Assembly: GCF_900250115.1 (NCBI RefSeq)
Contig: NZ_LT984804.1
Coordinates: 1,813,301-1,877,300, forward strand
Reading direction: 5' to 3'
Source of the DNA: Cupriavidus taiwanensis
GTDB lineage: Bacteria; Pseudomonadota; Gammaproteobacteria; Burkholderiales; Burkholderiaceae
Length of the DNA: 64,000 bases
Both the position numbers and the translations under genes were made by a program. A model generated the notes under the pieces. The model did not search any database, was not told the DNA's origin, and saw only the letters and a list, made by a program, of their open reading frames with translations. Shown here in pieces: positions 45,221 to 53,348 of the stretch; position 1 is the stretch's first letter, and each line of letters begins with the position of its first letter.

Positions 45221-46540
45221 TCAGGTCAGGTCTTCGGGCACGGTACGGTAGCCCATCGGCGCAGCGGTGTTGGCATGCACGTACTTGCGGGCATGGGCCT
45301 CGCGCATCGGCTTGAGCACGAACAGCGCCATTGCCGCGGTCAGTGCCGCCATGCCGGAGGCCACCATGAATACCGCATGCCAGCTGCCGGTGGCGGCGGT
45401 GATCACGCTGGAGAACGGCACCAGCAAGGCCGCCGTGCCCTTGGCGGTGTACAGCAGGCCCGCGTTGGTGGCGGCAAACTTGGGCCCGAAGGTGTCGCCG
45501 CAGGTGGCCGGGAACAGGCTGTAGATCTCGCCCCAGGCAAAGAACACCACGCCTGTCAGGATCACGAATGCGACCGGATGGTGGCCGTACTTCGACAGCA
45601 GCAGGATACCGACGGCCTCCACCCCGAAGGCAAAGAACATGGTCCGTTCACGGCCGATATGGTCGGAGATCCAGCCAAAGAACGGGCGCGTCAGGCCGTT
45701 GAGCACGCGGTCGATGGTCAGCGCGAAGGTCAGCGCCGGCAGGGTCAGGCCGAGGATCGAGATCGGCGCTTCGTGCAGGCCGAAGTCCTTGGCGATCGGG
45801 CCCAGCTGCGCGGTGGCCATCAGGCCGCCGGCGGCCATCATCACGAACATCGCGTACATGACCCAGAAGATCGGCGACTTCAGCACCTCGCGCGGCGACG
45901 CGTTGTAGGTGGCGGCGGCCTTCAGCGTGGTCTTGACCTCGCTCAGGATCTTTGCCGACGGCGGGTACAGGGCCATGCCGAGGATGAACACCACCAGCCC
46001 CTGGCCGAGGCCGAACCACAGGAACGCAGCCTCATAGCCGGAGGTCTTGATCATGTTGGCGATCGGCACCACGGTAAGCGCCGAGCCGGCGCCGAAGCCG
46101 GCCGCGGTGATCCCCGCCGCCAGGCCGCGGCGATTCGGGAACCACTTCAGCGCATTGCCCACGCAGGTGCCATACACCGCGCCCGCGCCCAGGCCGCCGA
46201 TGGCCGCCGCGACGTAAAGCATGGGCAGCGAGGATGCCACCGAGTTCAGCGCCCAGGCCACCGCGCACAGCAGGCCGCCGCCCACCACCACCGGGCGCGG
46301 GCCATACTTGTCGACCAGGTAGCCCTCGATCGGCACCAGCCAGGTTTCGGTAACAACGAAGATGGTGAATGCGACCTGGATCGCGGTACGGCCCCAGCCG
46401 TATTTGTCGTCGATCGGGTTGACGAACAGGGTCCAGCCGTATTGCATGTTGGCGATCATCGCCATGCAGATCACGCCGAATACCAGTTGCACCCACGGCG
46501 ACGCAAAGCGCGACGTGGACTCCCTCTGCTGCAATTCCAT
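45221..46540 (-). CDS. oxlT: MFS oxalate:formate antiporter (OxlT family), copy 1
   Basis: 439-residue, 12-helix major-facilitator transporter. OxlT-like features are MANMQYGWTLF-type helix 1 (IANMQYGWTLFVNPID), ETWLVPIEGYLVDKYGPRPV, YGTCVGNALKWFPNRRGLAAG, PFFGWISDHIGRERTM and the helix-11 Lys in LLYTAKGTAALLVPF, the residue that binds oxalate in OxlT. It exchanges external oxalate for internal formate or moves formate alone. A GGAGACATC precedes the ATG. It lies upstream of fdwB-fdwA on the same strand, tying formate supply to oxidation. Its promoter carries the 21-bp element also found before oxc. Confidence 0.88.
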   Translation of the reverse strand: MELQQRESTSRFASPWVQLVFGVICMAMIANMQYGWTLFVNPIDDKYGWGRTAIQVAFTIFVVTETWLVPIEGYLVDKYGPRPVVVGGGLLCAVAWALNSVASSLPMLYVAAAIGGLGAGAVYGTCVGNALKWFPNRRGLAAGITAAGFGAGSALTVVPIANMIKTSGYEAAFLWFGLGQGLVVFILGMALYPPSAKILSEVKTTLKAAATYNASPREVLKSPIFWVMYAMFVMMAAGGLMATAQLGPIAKDFGLHEAPISILGLTLPALTFALTIDRVLNGLTRPFFGWISDHIGRERTMFFAFGVEAVGILLLSKYGHHPVAFVILTGVVFFAWGEIYSLFPATCGDTFGPKFAATNAGLLYTAKGTAALLVPFSSVITAATGSWHAVFMVASGMAALTAAMALFVLKPMREAHARKYVHANTAAPMGYRTVPEDLT

Positions 46541-47169
46541 GATGTCTCCTTATAGCGGCGAACCGCCAAGGTGGAAGATGGGCGCCTGTAGACGCCTCTG
46601 CGTGACTCTCGGTCGAAGAACAGCTGAGCCGTTCTAGTGCTATACGGTATGTGATATATCAGGTAAGTCAAGCGTATTCTTCGCGGCTATGCAGCATGCA
46701 GCCGCGTTACCTGGCGCCGTAGCCGCCCCGGCGCGCCTGCGACTGGTGCGCAAGCTGCATCAATGGCGGTTCCGGCAGCATCAAGAGTCCTTGGAAATCA
46801 AGCAGTTGCCCTGCGCCGCCAGATCAATCCGCCGACGCATTGCATCCGCAAGCATGCCGGGGATCGCGCCATCGAAAAACCGGGAAAACGATCGGTTCGG
46901 GAAAGTCCCTAGATGCAGACATGCAGGCCTGGCAGTGTCCGTATCGATATGGAATGTCGGGGAATGCACGCGCTGCTGGGGGGATTCTGGCAGCTGGAAG
47001 ACAAGTAGCGCGAAGGGGCGGCAGACATTAGCCAATCGCGAATAGATAGACAGGGAAGGAAGACGGGAAGCGTGGCGGCCGTGCTCGCCGTGATGGTCGC
47101 AAGGGATGTCGGCCGCTACAGCCCTTGCCTTCAGCGCTTCAGCGCGCAAGCGCCGAGCGCGCGCCGGCC
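46541..47169. other. Intergenic region with shared regulatory element, no convincing gene
   Basis: Contains the promoter of the antiporter gene with the shared element at 46642-46662 and a possible -35 TTGACT on the minus strand (46671-46666). Frames at 46689-47045 (+) and 46781-47149 (-) oppose each other, lack ribosome sites and show no domain, so I do not call them. Base composition from 46.7 to 47.1 kb is lower in GC than the flanking genes, possibly decayed sequence. Confidence 0.5.
46642..46662 (-). promoter_or_regulatory. Shared oxalate-island element, copy 1 (antiporter promoter)
   Basis: The plus-strand text begins ATACGGTATGTGATATATCA and ends with G. It is identical over 21 bases to the element at 59978. 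It contains the dyads ATAC-G-GTAT and TGATATATCA. On the minus strand it follows TTGACT-TAC, placing it between -35 and -10, as expected for a repressor or activator site 102 bp upstream of the antiporter start. Confidence 0.7.
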
Positions 47170-47388
47170 TCAGGCATAGGCGAGTTCACCAGCGGAGGGC
47201 ACGATGCGCGACGTGCTGGCGCGGCCCACGCCGTCGCTATGCTGGTTCGAGCCCAGGCCGGCGAAGCGGCCGTGGTCCTGCGCGGTGACCAGCACATCCA
47301 TGGGCAGGCGCGTGGCCAGCAGCGTGGTCACGCCCACACCGACAGCGATCAGGGCCAGGCCAAGGGCGACGAGAAGAGCGACTTCCAT
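47170..47388 (-). CDS. Small membrane protein of unknown function
   Basis: 72 residues. One hydrophobic helix (VALLVALGLALIAVGVGVTT, residues 3-22) is followed by a polar tail (RLPMDVLVTAQDHGRFAGLG and beyond). GGAG lies 7 bases before the ATG, a good ribosome site. A -10-like TATAAT (minus strand, 47433-47428) and a diverged copy of the oxalate-island element (47455-47475) lie upstream. These upstream features, together with its place between the antiporter and LysR genes, suggest it belongs to the same regulon; there is no recognised domain. Confidence 0.62.
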   Translation of the reverse strand: MEVALLVALGLALIAVGVGVTTLLATRLPMDVLVTAQDHGRFAGLGSNQHSDGVGRASTSRIVPSAGELAYA

Positions 47389-47454
47389 TTGAAAACTCCA
47401 GTAACGTTGTGATCAGGAGTTTCCATTATATGCTGCGCCGCACTATGTGTAAAT

Positions 47455-47475
47455 ATCCTGTATGTAATATATCAG
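47455..47475 (-). promoter_or_regulatory. Shared oxalate-island element, copy 2 (diverged)
   Basis: ATCCTGTATGTAATATATCA followed by G matches the element at 46642 at 18 of 21 positions. It lies 67 bp upstream of the small membrane protein gene and just beyond the end of the LysR gene. Confidence 0.6.
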
Positions 47476-47519
47476 TAGAGCTTTTGCACTAATCCAACAC
47501 TGGCTCGATGCCCTCCTCT

Positions 47520-48443
47520 TCATACCGTCGTGGGTTCGCGCCGTTGGACCGGCGGCTCCTGATACTCCTGGCCGCGCAAGGCGTCCCAGATCGCCGCGGC
47601 GTTGGGCTTCAGTGACCGGCTCTTGCGCCGCACCAACATCACCGTCGACGTCACCTGGGGCCGCAGCGGGCGCATCACGGCGGCCGGATGCATGCCGCCG
47701 GCCTGCGCGCGCGACGGCAGAACGCCGATGCCCAGCCCCAGCGCCACCATGCCGAACACCGCGGCGAAATGGCCCAGCAACTGCAGCGAGCCCGCGCGCA
47801 CGTGATAGCTGCTGAGCGCCTTCTCCACCACGGGCTGCACGCCGCACTGCTGGTCCAGCGTCAGCACGCTGGCATCGGACAGGTCGCCCCACCCTACGGT
47901 GTCCTGCTGGGCCAGCGGGTGCTTGGCCGGCAGCACGGCGTGATAGGCGTCGACGCACAAGGGCTCGCAATACAGGTCGTCGCCGGCGCGCGGATCGGTG
48001 GCGATGCCGAAATCGACCTCGCCGCTGCGCACGCTCTGCAGCACCGATTCCTGCGAACGGTCCTTCAGGTGGATGGCGATCGCTGGCCATGCCTGGCGGC
48101 AGCCGGCGAGCCAGGTCGGCAGCGACATCGAGCTCAGCACCGGGTCCGACGCAATCTGCACCAGGCCCTGGCATGGCCGGCTCGCGCCCTGGCTGTCGCG
48201 CAAGGTCTGCTCCACCTCCTCGATCAGGTGGCAGATGCGCTGGGACAGGTGCTGGCCGGCGTCGGTCAGCTCCACCTGGCGCGTGGTGCGGTCGAACAGC
48301 CGCTGGTCGATCTCTTCTTCCAGTTCGCGCACGCTGCGGCTGACCGCGGACTGCGTCAGGCCAAGTTCGACCGCGGCGCGGGTAAAGCTCTTGTGCCGCG
48401 CCACGGCGGCAAAGGCCTTCAGTTGCGGGAGCGAGATATTCAT
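47520..48443 (-). CDS. LysR-family regulator (first of a divergent pair)
   Basis: 307 residues: HTH ISLPQLKAFAAVARHKSFTR, AAVELGLTQSAVSRSVRELE and QRLFDRTTRQVELTDAGQHL; effector domain from about 90 (GLVQIASDPVLSSMSLPTWL, SGEVDFGIATDPRAGDDLY, VALGLGIGVLPSRAQAGG). The start is the ATG at 48443; a longer frame back to 48662 is GC-driven and lacks similarity. It is divergent from a second LysR gene across a 315-bp region carrying repeated motifs. Its position beside the antiporter-fdw genes suggests oxalate or formate control, but the effector is unknown. Confidence 0.88.
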   Translation of the reverse strand: MNISLPQLKAFAAVARHKSFTRAAVELGLTQSAVSRSVRELEEEIDQRLFDRTTRQVELTDAGQHLSQRICHLIEEVEQTLRDSQGASRPCQGLVQIASDPVLSSMSLPTWLAGCRQAWPAIAIHLKDRSQESVLQSVRSGEVDFGIATDPRAGDDLYCEPLCVDAYHAVLPAKHPLAQQDTVGWGDLSDASVLTLDQQCGVQPVVEKALSSYHVRAGSLQLLGHFAAVFGMVALGLGIGVLPSRAQAGGMHPAAVMRPLRPQVTSTVMLVRRKSRSLKPNAAAIWDALRGQEYQEPPVQRREPTTV

Positions 48444-48758
48444 GGCCTGCCCCCCTGCCCCGCGCCGGCGTGGCTGAGGCGAAGCCTGTCTTCGGGCATG
48501 GCACGGCGCCGCAGGGGCCGCGCGGCTGCATTCGGTCCGGTCACGGTAGTCTCCTTGGTGTTGGTCGTGGCTGTCGGCAGCCATCGTTGTTATCGGCCAT
48601 GCTGGGTGGCCGGCGGCTGGCTCCTGCGGTGCCGGAGTGCCGGATGGATTCGGGCGGGACATGCAAAGCTGACGATTGATGCTACTTGAATCTAAGATCA
48701 GTACTGCATAAAGTTTTTTATCGTTTATATAGCTGATCGTTTATAGGACGGGAGCAGG
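48444..48758. other. Divergent LysR-LysR intergenic region
   Basis: About 230 bp of GC-rich sequence next to the first lysR, then an AT-rich stretch (48675-48750). That stretch contains a block shared with the region upstream of the second antiporter gene and two direct repeats of ATCGTTTAT (48720-48728 and 48736-48744, period 16). No gene seen. Confidence 0.6.
48675..48726 (+). promoter_or_regulatory. 52-bp block shared with the antiporter-2 upstream region, copy A
   Basis: Starts ATTGATGCTACTTGAA and ends AAAGTTTTTTATCGTTT. Aligned without gaps to 61801-61852 it matches 38 of 52 positions, with the first 11 and last 17 bases identical and equal spacing between them. It lies 33 bp before the second lysR start. 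Confidence 0.7.
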
Positions 48759-49700
48759 ATGAAGAACGCCACGCTGCGGCAACTGAAGGTCTTCGAGACC
48801 GTTGCCCGCCATATGAGCTTTTCCCGCGCCGCCGAGGAACTGCACCTGACCCAGCCCGCGGTATCGACCCAGGTGCGGCAACTGGAGCACCACGTGGGGC
48901 TGCCGCTGTTCGAGCAGCTCGGCAAGAAGATCTACCTGACGCCGGCGGGCCACGAAATGCTGCATTACAGCCGCAGCATCATCCAGCAGTTCCGCGAGGC
49001 CGAAGACGCCATGTCGCAGCTCAAGGGCATCTCCGGCGGCCGCCTTAATGTCGCGGTGATCAGCGCCGGGGACTATTTCTTTCCGCGGCTGCTGGCCGAA
49101 TTCATGGACCGCCACGAGGGCGTGACGCTGAACCTGGCCGTGCACAACCGCGAGGAACTGCTGCACCAGCTCGCCGGCAACCTGACCGACCTCGCCGTGA
49201 TGGTGCGCCCGCCCGAGGGCGTGGACACCATCAACGAGGCCTTTGCGCCCCACCCATATGTGATCGTCGCCGCGCCCACCCATCCCTTGGTGGGCGAGCG
49301 CAAGATTCCCCTGGCCGCGCTGGCCGACGAGGCCTTTGTCTCGCGCGAGAAGGGCTCGGACACCTGGAACTCGATGCAGGAAGGCTTTGCCGGCCGGCTG
49401 TCGAACCTGCGCATCGCCATGGAGATCAAGAGCACCGAGACCATCAAGCAGGCCGTGATCGCCAACATGGGCATTGCCTTCCTGTCGGCCCATACCGTGG
49501 GCCTGGAGCTGCAGGCCGGCAAGCTCGCCGTGCTCGATATCGAGGGCTTTCCGGTGATGCTCAACTGGTACGTGGTGCACCGCAAGAACAAGCGGCTGCC
49601 GCCGGTGGCGCTGGCGTTCAAGCAGTTCCTGATGGAAGAAGGCGCCGACCTGATCCAGAGCATCACGGGCGTTGAAGGCCTGATCCGCCAGGAGGCCTGA
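48759..49700 (+). CDS. LysR-family regulator, CbbR-like (second of the divergent pair)
   Basis: 313 residues. HTH: ATLRQLKVFETVARHMSFSR, AAEELHLTQPAVSTQVRQLE, VGLPLFEQLGKKIYLTPAG. The effector domain (GRLNVAVISAGDYFFPRLLA, VIANMGIAFLSAHTVGLELQ, GFPVMLNWYVVHRKNKRLPP) is of the CbbR/CysB-like type that senses carbon-metabolism intermediates. GGGAGCAGG precedes the ATG. Two ATCGTTTAT repeats just upstream and an inverted ATAAACGAT just downstream (before the next gene) suggest that it binds both its own promoter and that of the following gene. Confidence 0.9.
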   Translation: MKNATLRQLKVFETVARHMSFSRAAEELHLTQPAVSTQVRQLEHHVGLPLFEQLGKKIYLTPAGHEMLHYSRSIIQQFREAEDAMSQLKGISGGRLNVAVISAGDYFFPRLLAEFMDRHEGVTLNLAVHNREELLHQLAGNLTDLAVMVRPPEGVDTINEAFAPHPYVIVAAPTHPLVGERKIPLAALADEAFVSREKGSDTWNSMQEGFAGRLSNLRIAMEIKSTETIKQAVIANMGIAFLSAHTVGLELQAGKLAVLDIEGFPVMLNWYVVHRKNKRLPPVALAFKQFLMEEGADLIQSITGVEGLIRQEA

Positions 49701-49708
49701 ATTATTCC

Positions 49709-49717
49709 ATAAACGAT
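49709..49717. promoter_or_regulatory. Inverted ATCGTTTAT element before the 49817 gene
   Basis: ATAAACGAT is the exact reverse complement of the ATCGTTTAT repeats in the promoter of the preceding lysR. Further ATCGTAAATCGTTTG sequence (49748-49762) lies between it and the next gene. A common binding site is likely. Confidence 0.5.
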
Positions 49718-49816
49718 GACTTATGGTTTTGCTGTGAAAGTTTAATTATCGTAAATCGTTTGCCCTCCCTATGCTTGTCTCAACCCAACCGCCAGCGCGC
49801 ATCCGAGGAGACCAGC

Positions 49817-50122
49817 ATGAACCCAGCCCAGCACGAAGGCCGCCACGCCGCCATTACGGTCGGCGCCGACAACCAGCCGATACCGCGCGAGACCCAGCTC
49901 GCGGCATACAACGCGGCGTTTATCGAATTGGGGCTGCGCTTTCGCTGGGACGCCGCCATGTATGAATGGCTGTGCGGCATCGAATGCGAAAAGGGCCGGG
50001 TGGCCCGCTATATCGAGGAACACCACCCTCACCTGCTGGCCGCCTACGACGCCGCGTTCCTGAGCGGGCTGATCTTCGAAAAAAAGAACGAATACCTGCG
50101 CGCGGTCGGCCACCTCAACTGA
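49817..50122 (+). CDS. Conserved-looking hypothetical protein
   Basis: 101-residue acidic cytoplasmic protein with no recognised domain. It appears mostly helical: QLAAYNAAFIELGLRFRWDA, AMYEWLCGIECEKGRVARYI, AYDAAFLSGLIFEKKNEYLR. Two cysteines (in WLCGIEC) are four residues apart. GGAG lies 8 bases before the ATG at 49817. It follows the CbbR-like lysR, with elements similar to that gene's promoter in between, and ends in a strong terminator, so it is probably a single-gene target of that regulator. Confidence 0.7.
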   Translation: MNPAQHEGRHAAITVGADNQPIPRETQLAAYNAAFIELGLRFRWDAAMYEWLCGIECEKGRVARYIEEHHPHLLAAYDAAFLSGLIFEKKNEYLRAVGHLN

Positions 50123-50139
50123 GCGGCCCGATCGGTTCA

Positions 50140-50174
50140 CGGCGAGGCGCGCGACAGCGGCCTCGCCGTTTTTT
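50140..50174 (+). terminator. Rho-independent terminator
   Basis: CGGCGAGGC (50140-50148) pairs with GCCTCGCCG (50160-50168) and is followed by six T. It ends the 49817 transcript and lies right before the convergent DUF2269 gene stop. Confidence 0.85.
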
Positions 50175-50176
50175 GT

Positions 50177-50635
50177 TCAACTGACCTTGGCCACCATCAG
50201 GTAGAAGATGGCCAGAAACGAGAACAGCGCCGGAAAGCCCAGCCCGAACCACCACCAGAACAGGCGCCAGTAGGCGCGCGGCAACTGGGGCCCGGTACAG
50301 TCCAGCGCCACGTCGCGCATGCGCTTCTGCAGCCAGACCACCGGCAGCCAGCAGGCAATGGCGATGGCGTAAAGCATCACCGACCACTTCAGCCAAGCCA
50401 CCGCCCACGAAAACCCGGTCATCTTCACCAGCGCATAACCGGTCAGCGGCTGCAGGATGACGGTGGATGCGGTGAAGATCCAGTCGGCGATCACCACCAT
50501 GCGCGCGGTCGCGGCGACGGTGCGGACATTGCGCGTCAGCGTCGCGCCGACCAGGTAGAAGGCGCTACCCACGCCGGTGCCGAACAGTAAGGTGGCCGAC
50601 ACGATATGCAGCCATTTCAGCGTGACGTAGTCCAT
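50177..50635 (-). CDS. DUF2269-family membrane protein
   Basis: 152-residue inner-membrane protein with four helices: WLHIVSATLLFGTGVGSAFY, VVIADWIFTASTVILQPLTG, WAVAWLKWSVMLYAIAIACW and LFWWWFGLGFPALFSFLAIF. The first helix His and the pattern of aromatic residues are typical of DUF2269 (a possible haem or quinone protein family, not proven). It overlaps the preceding SDR/DoxX gene by 19 bp, so the two are co-translated. Such pairs are common in proteobacteria. Confidence 0.82.
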   Translation of the reverse strand: MDYVTLKWLHIVSATLLFGTGVGSAFYLVGATLTRNVRTVAATARMVVIADWIFTASTVILQPLTGYALVKMTGFSWAVAWLKWSVMLYAIAIACWLPVVWLQKRMRDVALDCTGPQLPRAYWRLFWWWFGLGFPALFSFLAIFYLMVAKVS

Positions 50636-51948
50636 GCCCGCTCCTCGCTCAGGTGCAGCCACCACAGCACGGCCAGCATCGGCACATTCTTGCTGAGCGG
50701 GCCATACGGATGCAGCCAGTATTCCGGCAGGCGCACGCTGATGATGGCCGTGTAGCCCAGGATCAGCGCGATCTGCGCCAGCCACAGCCAGCGCGGGCGC
50801 CGCGGCAGCACGCACAGCACGCCGAAGATCAGGTCGAGCAGCGCGGCCCCATACAGCGCCAGCGGCTGCAGTGCCGGCGGCACGCCCGCGCGCGCCAGCA
50901 ACGCGTAGCTGTCGGCGACCGGGTACAGCCCCAGCGAAACCGCCGCGGTGACGATCCACACCAAGGCCACGCTCCAGCGCAACAGCGGATGGAGCCAGCG
51001 CTGCAGCGCCTGCGCGCGCAGCGCGCCGCGCAATCCCGGCGGGATGAATGCAGCCACCGCCCGCGGCGGCCGCCCGAGCAGGCACGCGAGCCCGGACGGA
51101 TCGGCCACGCTGCCCTGGTCCAGCATGGTCAGCGCATCGCGCCCCAACACGCCGCCGCTGGCGCGTTCGGCCAGCGGCATCACCGCCCGGGCCAGTGCGC
51201 GCGGCAGCGGCAACAGCCAGGCCTTGCCGCGCAAGCCCAGGCCATGGCGCAACGCCTCCAGGTAGCCGGCCAGTGGCATCGGCGCCGGGCCCACCAGCGC
51301 CAGCCGGCCGGAGCGCCAGGGGGTATCGCCGCCCCACCCGGCCAGCAAGGCGACGATGGCCTGCGCCACGTCGTCGACATGAAGCGGCTGCACCGGCTGC
51401 CGGCCGCCGCCGGGCAGCGCCAGGCAGGGCAGCGTCGCCAGCGCGCAGAACAGCTGCGCACTGGTGCCGTCGGCACCGAACACCAGCGATGGCTGCAGCA
51501 CCACGGCATCGATGCCGAGGCCGAGCAGGTGCTGGTCGGCGGCGCGCTTGCTGCGATGGAATTCGGTCTGCGCGTGTTCGTCGGCACCCAGCGCCGACAT
51601 CTGCACCACCAGCCGCACCCGCTGGCGCAGGCAGGCATCGAACAGCGCCTGCGGCGCGGCGCGGTGCAGCACGTCGAAGCACTGCGTGGCGCTCTCGCGG
51701 AAGATGCCGACCAGGTTGACCACCGCATCGACGTCCGCCAGCAACGGCGCCCAGTCCGCCGCCGCGGTCATCCGCGCGAAATCGACGGCACGGAATTCGC
51801 TTGCCGTGCAGGCATGGCCGCCATGCGGCGCTTCGGGTGCATCGCGCGCAGGCAAGCGCCGCACGCCCGCTATCACATGGAATCCCCCAGCCAGCATTGC
51901 GGCGCAGGCATGACTGCCGATAAAGCCGCTGGCGCCGAGCACCAGCAC
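50617..51948 (-). CDS. NAD(P)-binding SDR protein fused to a DoxX-like membrane domain
   Basis: 443 residues from a GTG start. The N-terminal half is an atypical (NmrA/NDUFA9-like) Rossmann domain: VLVLGASGFIGSHACAAMLA, DVDAVVNLVGIF, VQMSALGADEHAQTEFHRSK, LQPSLVFGADGTSAQLF. The C-terminal third has four hydrophobic helices of DoxX type (LLRWSVALVWIVTAAVSLGL, LYGAALLDLIFGVLCVL, IALILGYTAIISVRL). Function unknown; the fusion suggests a redox role at the inner membrane with the DUF2269 partner. No ATG is available near the Rossmann start, so GTG 51948 is chosen. Confidence 0.8.
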   Translation of the reverse strand: MLVLGASGFIGSHACAAMLAGGFHVIAGVRRLPARDAPEAPHGGHACTASEFRAVDFARMTAAADWAPLLADVDAVVNLVGIFRESATQCFDVLHRAAPQALFDACLRQRVRLVVQMSALGADEHAQTEFHRSKRAADQHLLGLGIDAVVLQPSLVFGADGTSAQLFCALATLPCLALPGGGRQPVQPLHVDDVAQAIVALLAGWGGDTPWRSGRLALVGPAPMPLAGYLEALRHGLGLRGKAWLLPLPRALARAVMPLAERASGGVLGRDALTMLDQGSVADPSGLACLLGRPPRAVAAFIPPGLRGALRAQALQRWLHPLLRWSVALVWIVTAAVSLGLYPVADSYALLARAGVPPALQPLALYGAALLDLIFGVLCVLPRRPRWLWLAQIALILGYTAIISVRLPEYWLHPYGPLSKNVPMLAVLWWLHLSEERAWTTSR

Positions 51949-52464
51949 GCGGTGGATGTGGCCACGGTGCTGCGCCGCGCCGCGCTCTCCGGCACCTGCG
52001 CCAGCCTGTTGTCCACCGGCATGCTCGCCTGCGCCGGCAGCGCCGACTGCGGCAGCGCGTTCGCGCCGGTCAACGCCGTCAGCCACTGGATCTGGGGCGA
52101 ACGGGCCATGCACGTCAACCGGCCGTCGGTGCGGCATACCGTGCTCGGCTATGTCATCCATCATGCGATGTCGGTGTTCTGGGCGGCGTTCTACGAAGGC
52201 GCGATGGCCGTCGGCAGTCCCCATCCGGCGGCCTGCCCCAGCGCACGCACCCACGCACGCCCCAGCGCGCCCGCGCGCGTGCTCGGCGGCCTGGCGATTG
52301 CCGGCATCGCGTGTTTCGTCGACCTGAAGTGCACGCCCCATCGCCTTACGCCCGGCTTCGAGCGCCGGCTGTCGCCCGGCATGCTGGCGCTGGTCTACGT
52401 CGCCTTCGGGCTGGCGCTGCCACTGGGCGCGCTGCTGCTGCGGCACGCCCAAAGACGCGCCTGA
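51910..52464 (+). CDS. Membrane protein of unknown function
   Basis: 184 residues from the ATG at 51910, or 170 from a GTG at 51952. Hydrophobic helices occur at ALSGTCASLLSTGMLACAGS, TVLGYVIHHAMSVFWAAFYE, RVLGGLAIAGIACFVDLKCT and MLALVYVAFGLALPLGALLL, so three or four membrane spans are likely. I do not recognise the family. It is divergent from the SDR/DoxX gene, and the two reading frames overlap at their 5' ends by 39 bp if the ATG is used; the GTG would avoid this. A redox or stress link to the neighbour is only positional. Confidence 0.65.
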   Translation: MTADKAAGAEHQHAVDVATVLRRAALSGTCASLLSTGMLACAGSADCGSAFAPVNAVSHWIWGERAMHVNRPSVRHTVLGYVIHHAMSVFWAAFYEGAMAVGSPHPAACPSARTHARPSAPARVLGGLAIAGIACFVDLKCTPHRLTPGFERRLSPGMLALVYVAFGLALPLGALLLRHAQRRA

Positions 52465-52730
52465 GTCCGGCCATCGCCCGCCGCCCCTGTCGGTCCTGCT
52501 GCACGCAGCGCCAGTAATTTTCACATGGCTCTCCCGCTTTTACCGTTTCCGCCGGCCCCCGGCGGGCCTTCGCGTTGCGCGTGGCAAGGCGCTGCAGCAG
52601 CCGTGCAAGCTCCACGCCACCGCGCGCCGGGCGTCATGCCGCAGTGCGTGCGGGAAATCGTCGTAACATAGCGCTCCCAGCCCTTGTTCGAACCCACCGG
52701 CGGCAGCCGGATACACACCCCGCCTGCTTG

Positions 52731-53318
52731 ATGGCCACGCGACGCACCGACGAAGACTTTATCGAGGACCTGACGCGCCTGCTGTGCAGCGAAGGCGTCT
52801 CGTCGCTGACCATCGGCGTGATCGCGCAGCGCATGCGCTGCTCGCGCCGGCGCCTGTACGAGATCGCGCCGACCAAGGAGGCGCTGTTCGTCGGCATCTG
52901 CCGCGACGTGCTGGCGGCCAACCTGGAGCGGGGCTTTGCCGCGGCGCGCGGCGAGCGCGATGCCGCAAGCGCCGTGTCGGCCTACCTGCACGCCGCGCTG
53001 AATACCTCGGGACTGAGCAAGGCCGCGCTGGCCGACCTCGATGCCAGCGACAGCGGCCGGGCCGTGTTCGATGCGTACCAGCTGGCGCGCGTACGCGGGC
53101 TCGAAAGCCTGCTAGAGGCGGGCATGCGGCAGGGACTGATGGCGCCGCACAACCCGCGGCTGGTTTCCGAAGCGATGCTCGGCGCCGCGCACCGCCTGCG
53201 CAGCCAGCAGTTCCTGAAGGACACCGGGATGAAGATGGGCGATGCCTTCAGCGAGTTCTACGAGATCATCCTGAACGGCCTGCTGTGCCGGCCTGGCTCC
53301 GCAGCCAGCAAGACCTAG
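52731..53318 (+). CDS. TetR-family transcriptional regulator
   Basis: 195 residues. HTH: DEDFIEDLTRLLCSEGVSSL, TIGVIAQRMRCSRRRLYEIA, PTKEALFVGICRDVLAANL. The helical ligand domain includes VSAYLHAALNTSGLSKAALA and RLVSEAMLGAAHRLRSQQFL. The ATG at 52731 directly begins the HTH; no strong ribosome site is visible. It is convergent with the Bug-type binding protein gene and divergent from none. Its target is unclear: perhaps the neighbouring ligase/Bug operon. Confidence 0.85.
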   Translation: MATRRTDEDFIEDLTRLLCSEGVSSLTIGVIAQRMRCSRRRLYEIAPTKEALFVGICRDVLAANLERGFAAARGERDAASAVSAYLHAALNTSGLSKAALADLDASDSGRAVFDAYQLARVRGLESLLEAGMRQGLMAPHNPRLVSEAMLGAAHRLRSQQFLKDTGMKMGDAFSEFYEIILNGLLCRPGSAASKT

Positions 53319-53348
53319 CCTGGCGCTTGCACGGCAGCGGCTCCCCTG

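Noticed and set aside
46689..47149. Two opposing frames of about 120 codons in the antiporter upstream region
   Set aside because: No ribosome site, no domain, and they exclude each other.
50653..52464. 603-codon plus-strand frame opposite the SDR/DoxX gene
   Set aside because: Only its last part (from about 51910) has membrane-protein character; the rest is antisense shadow.
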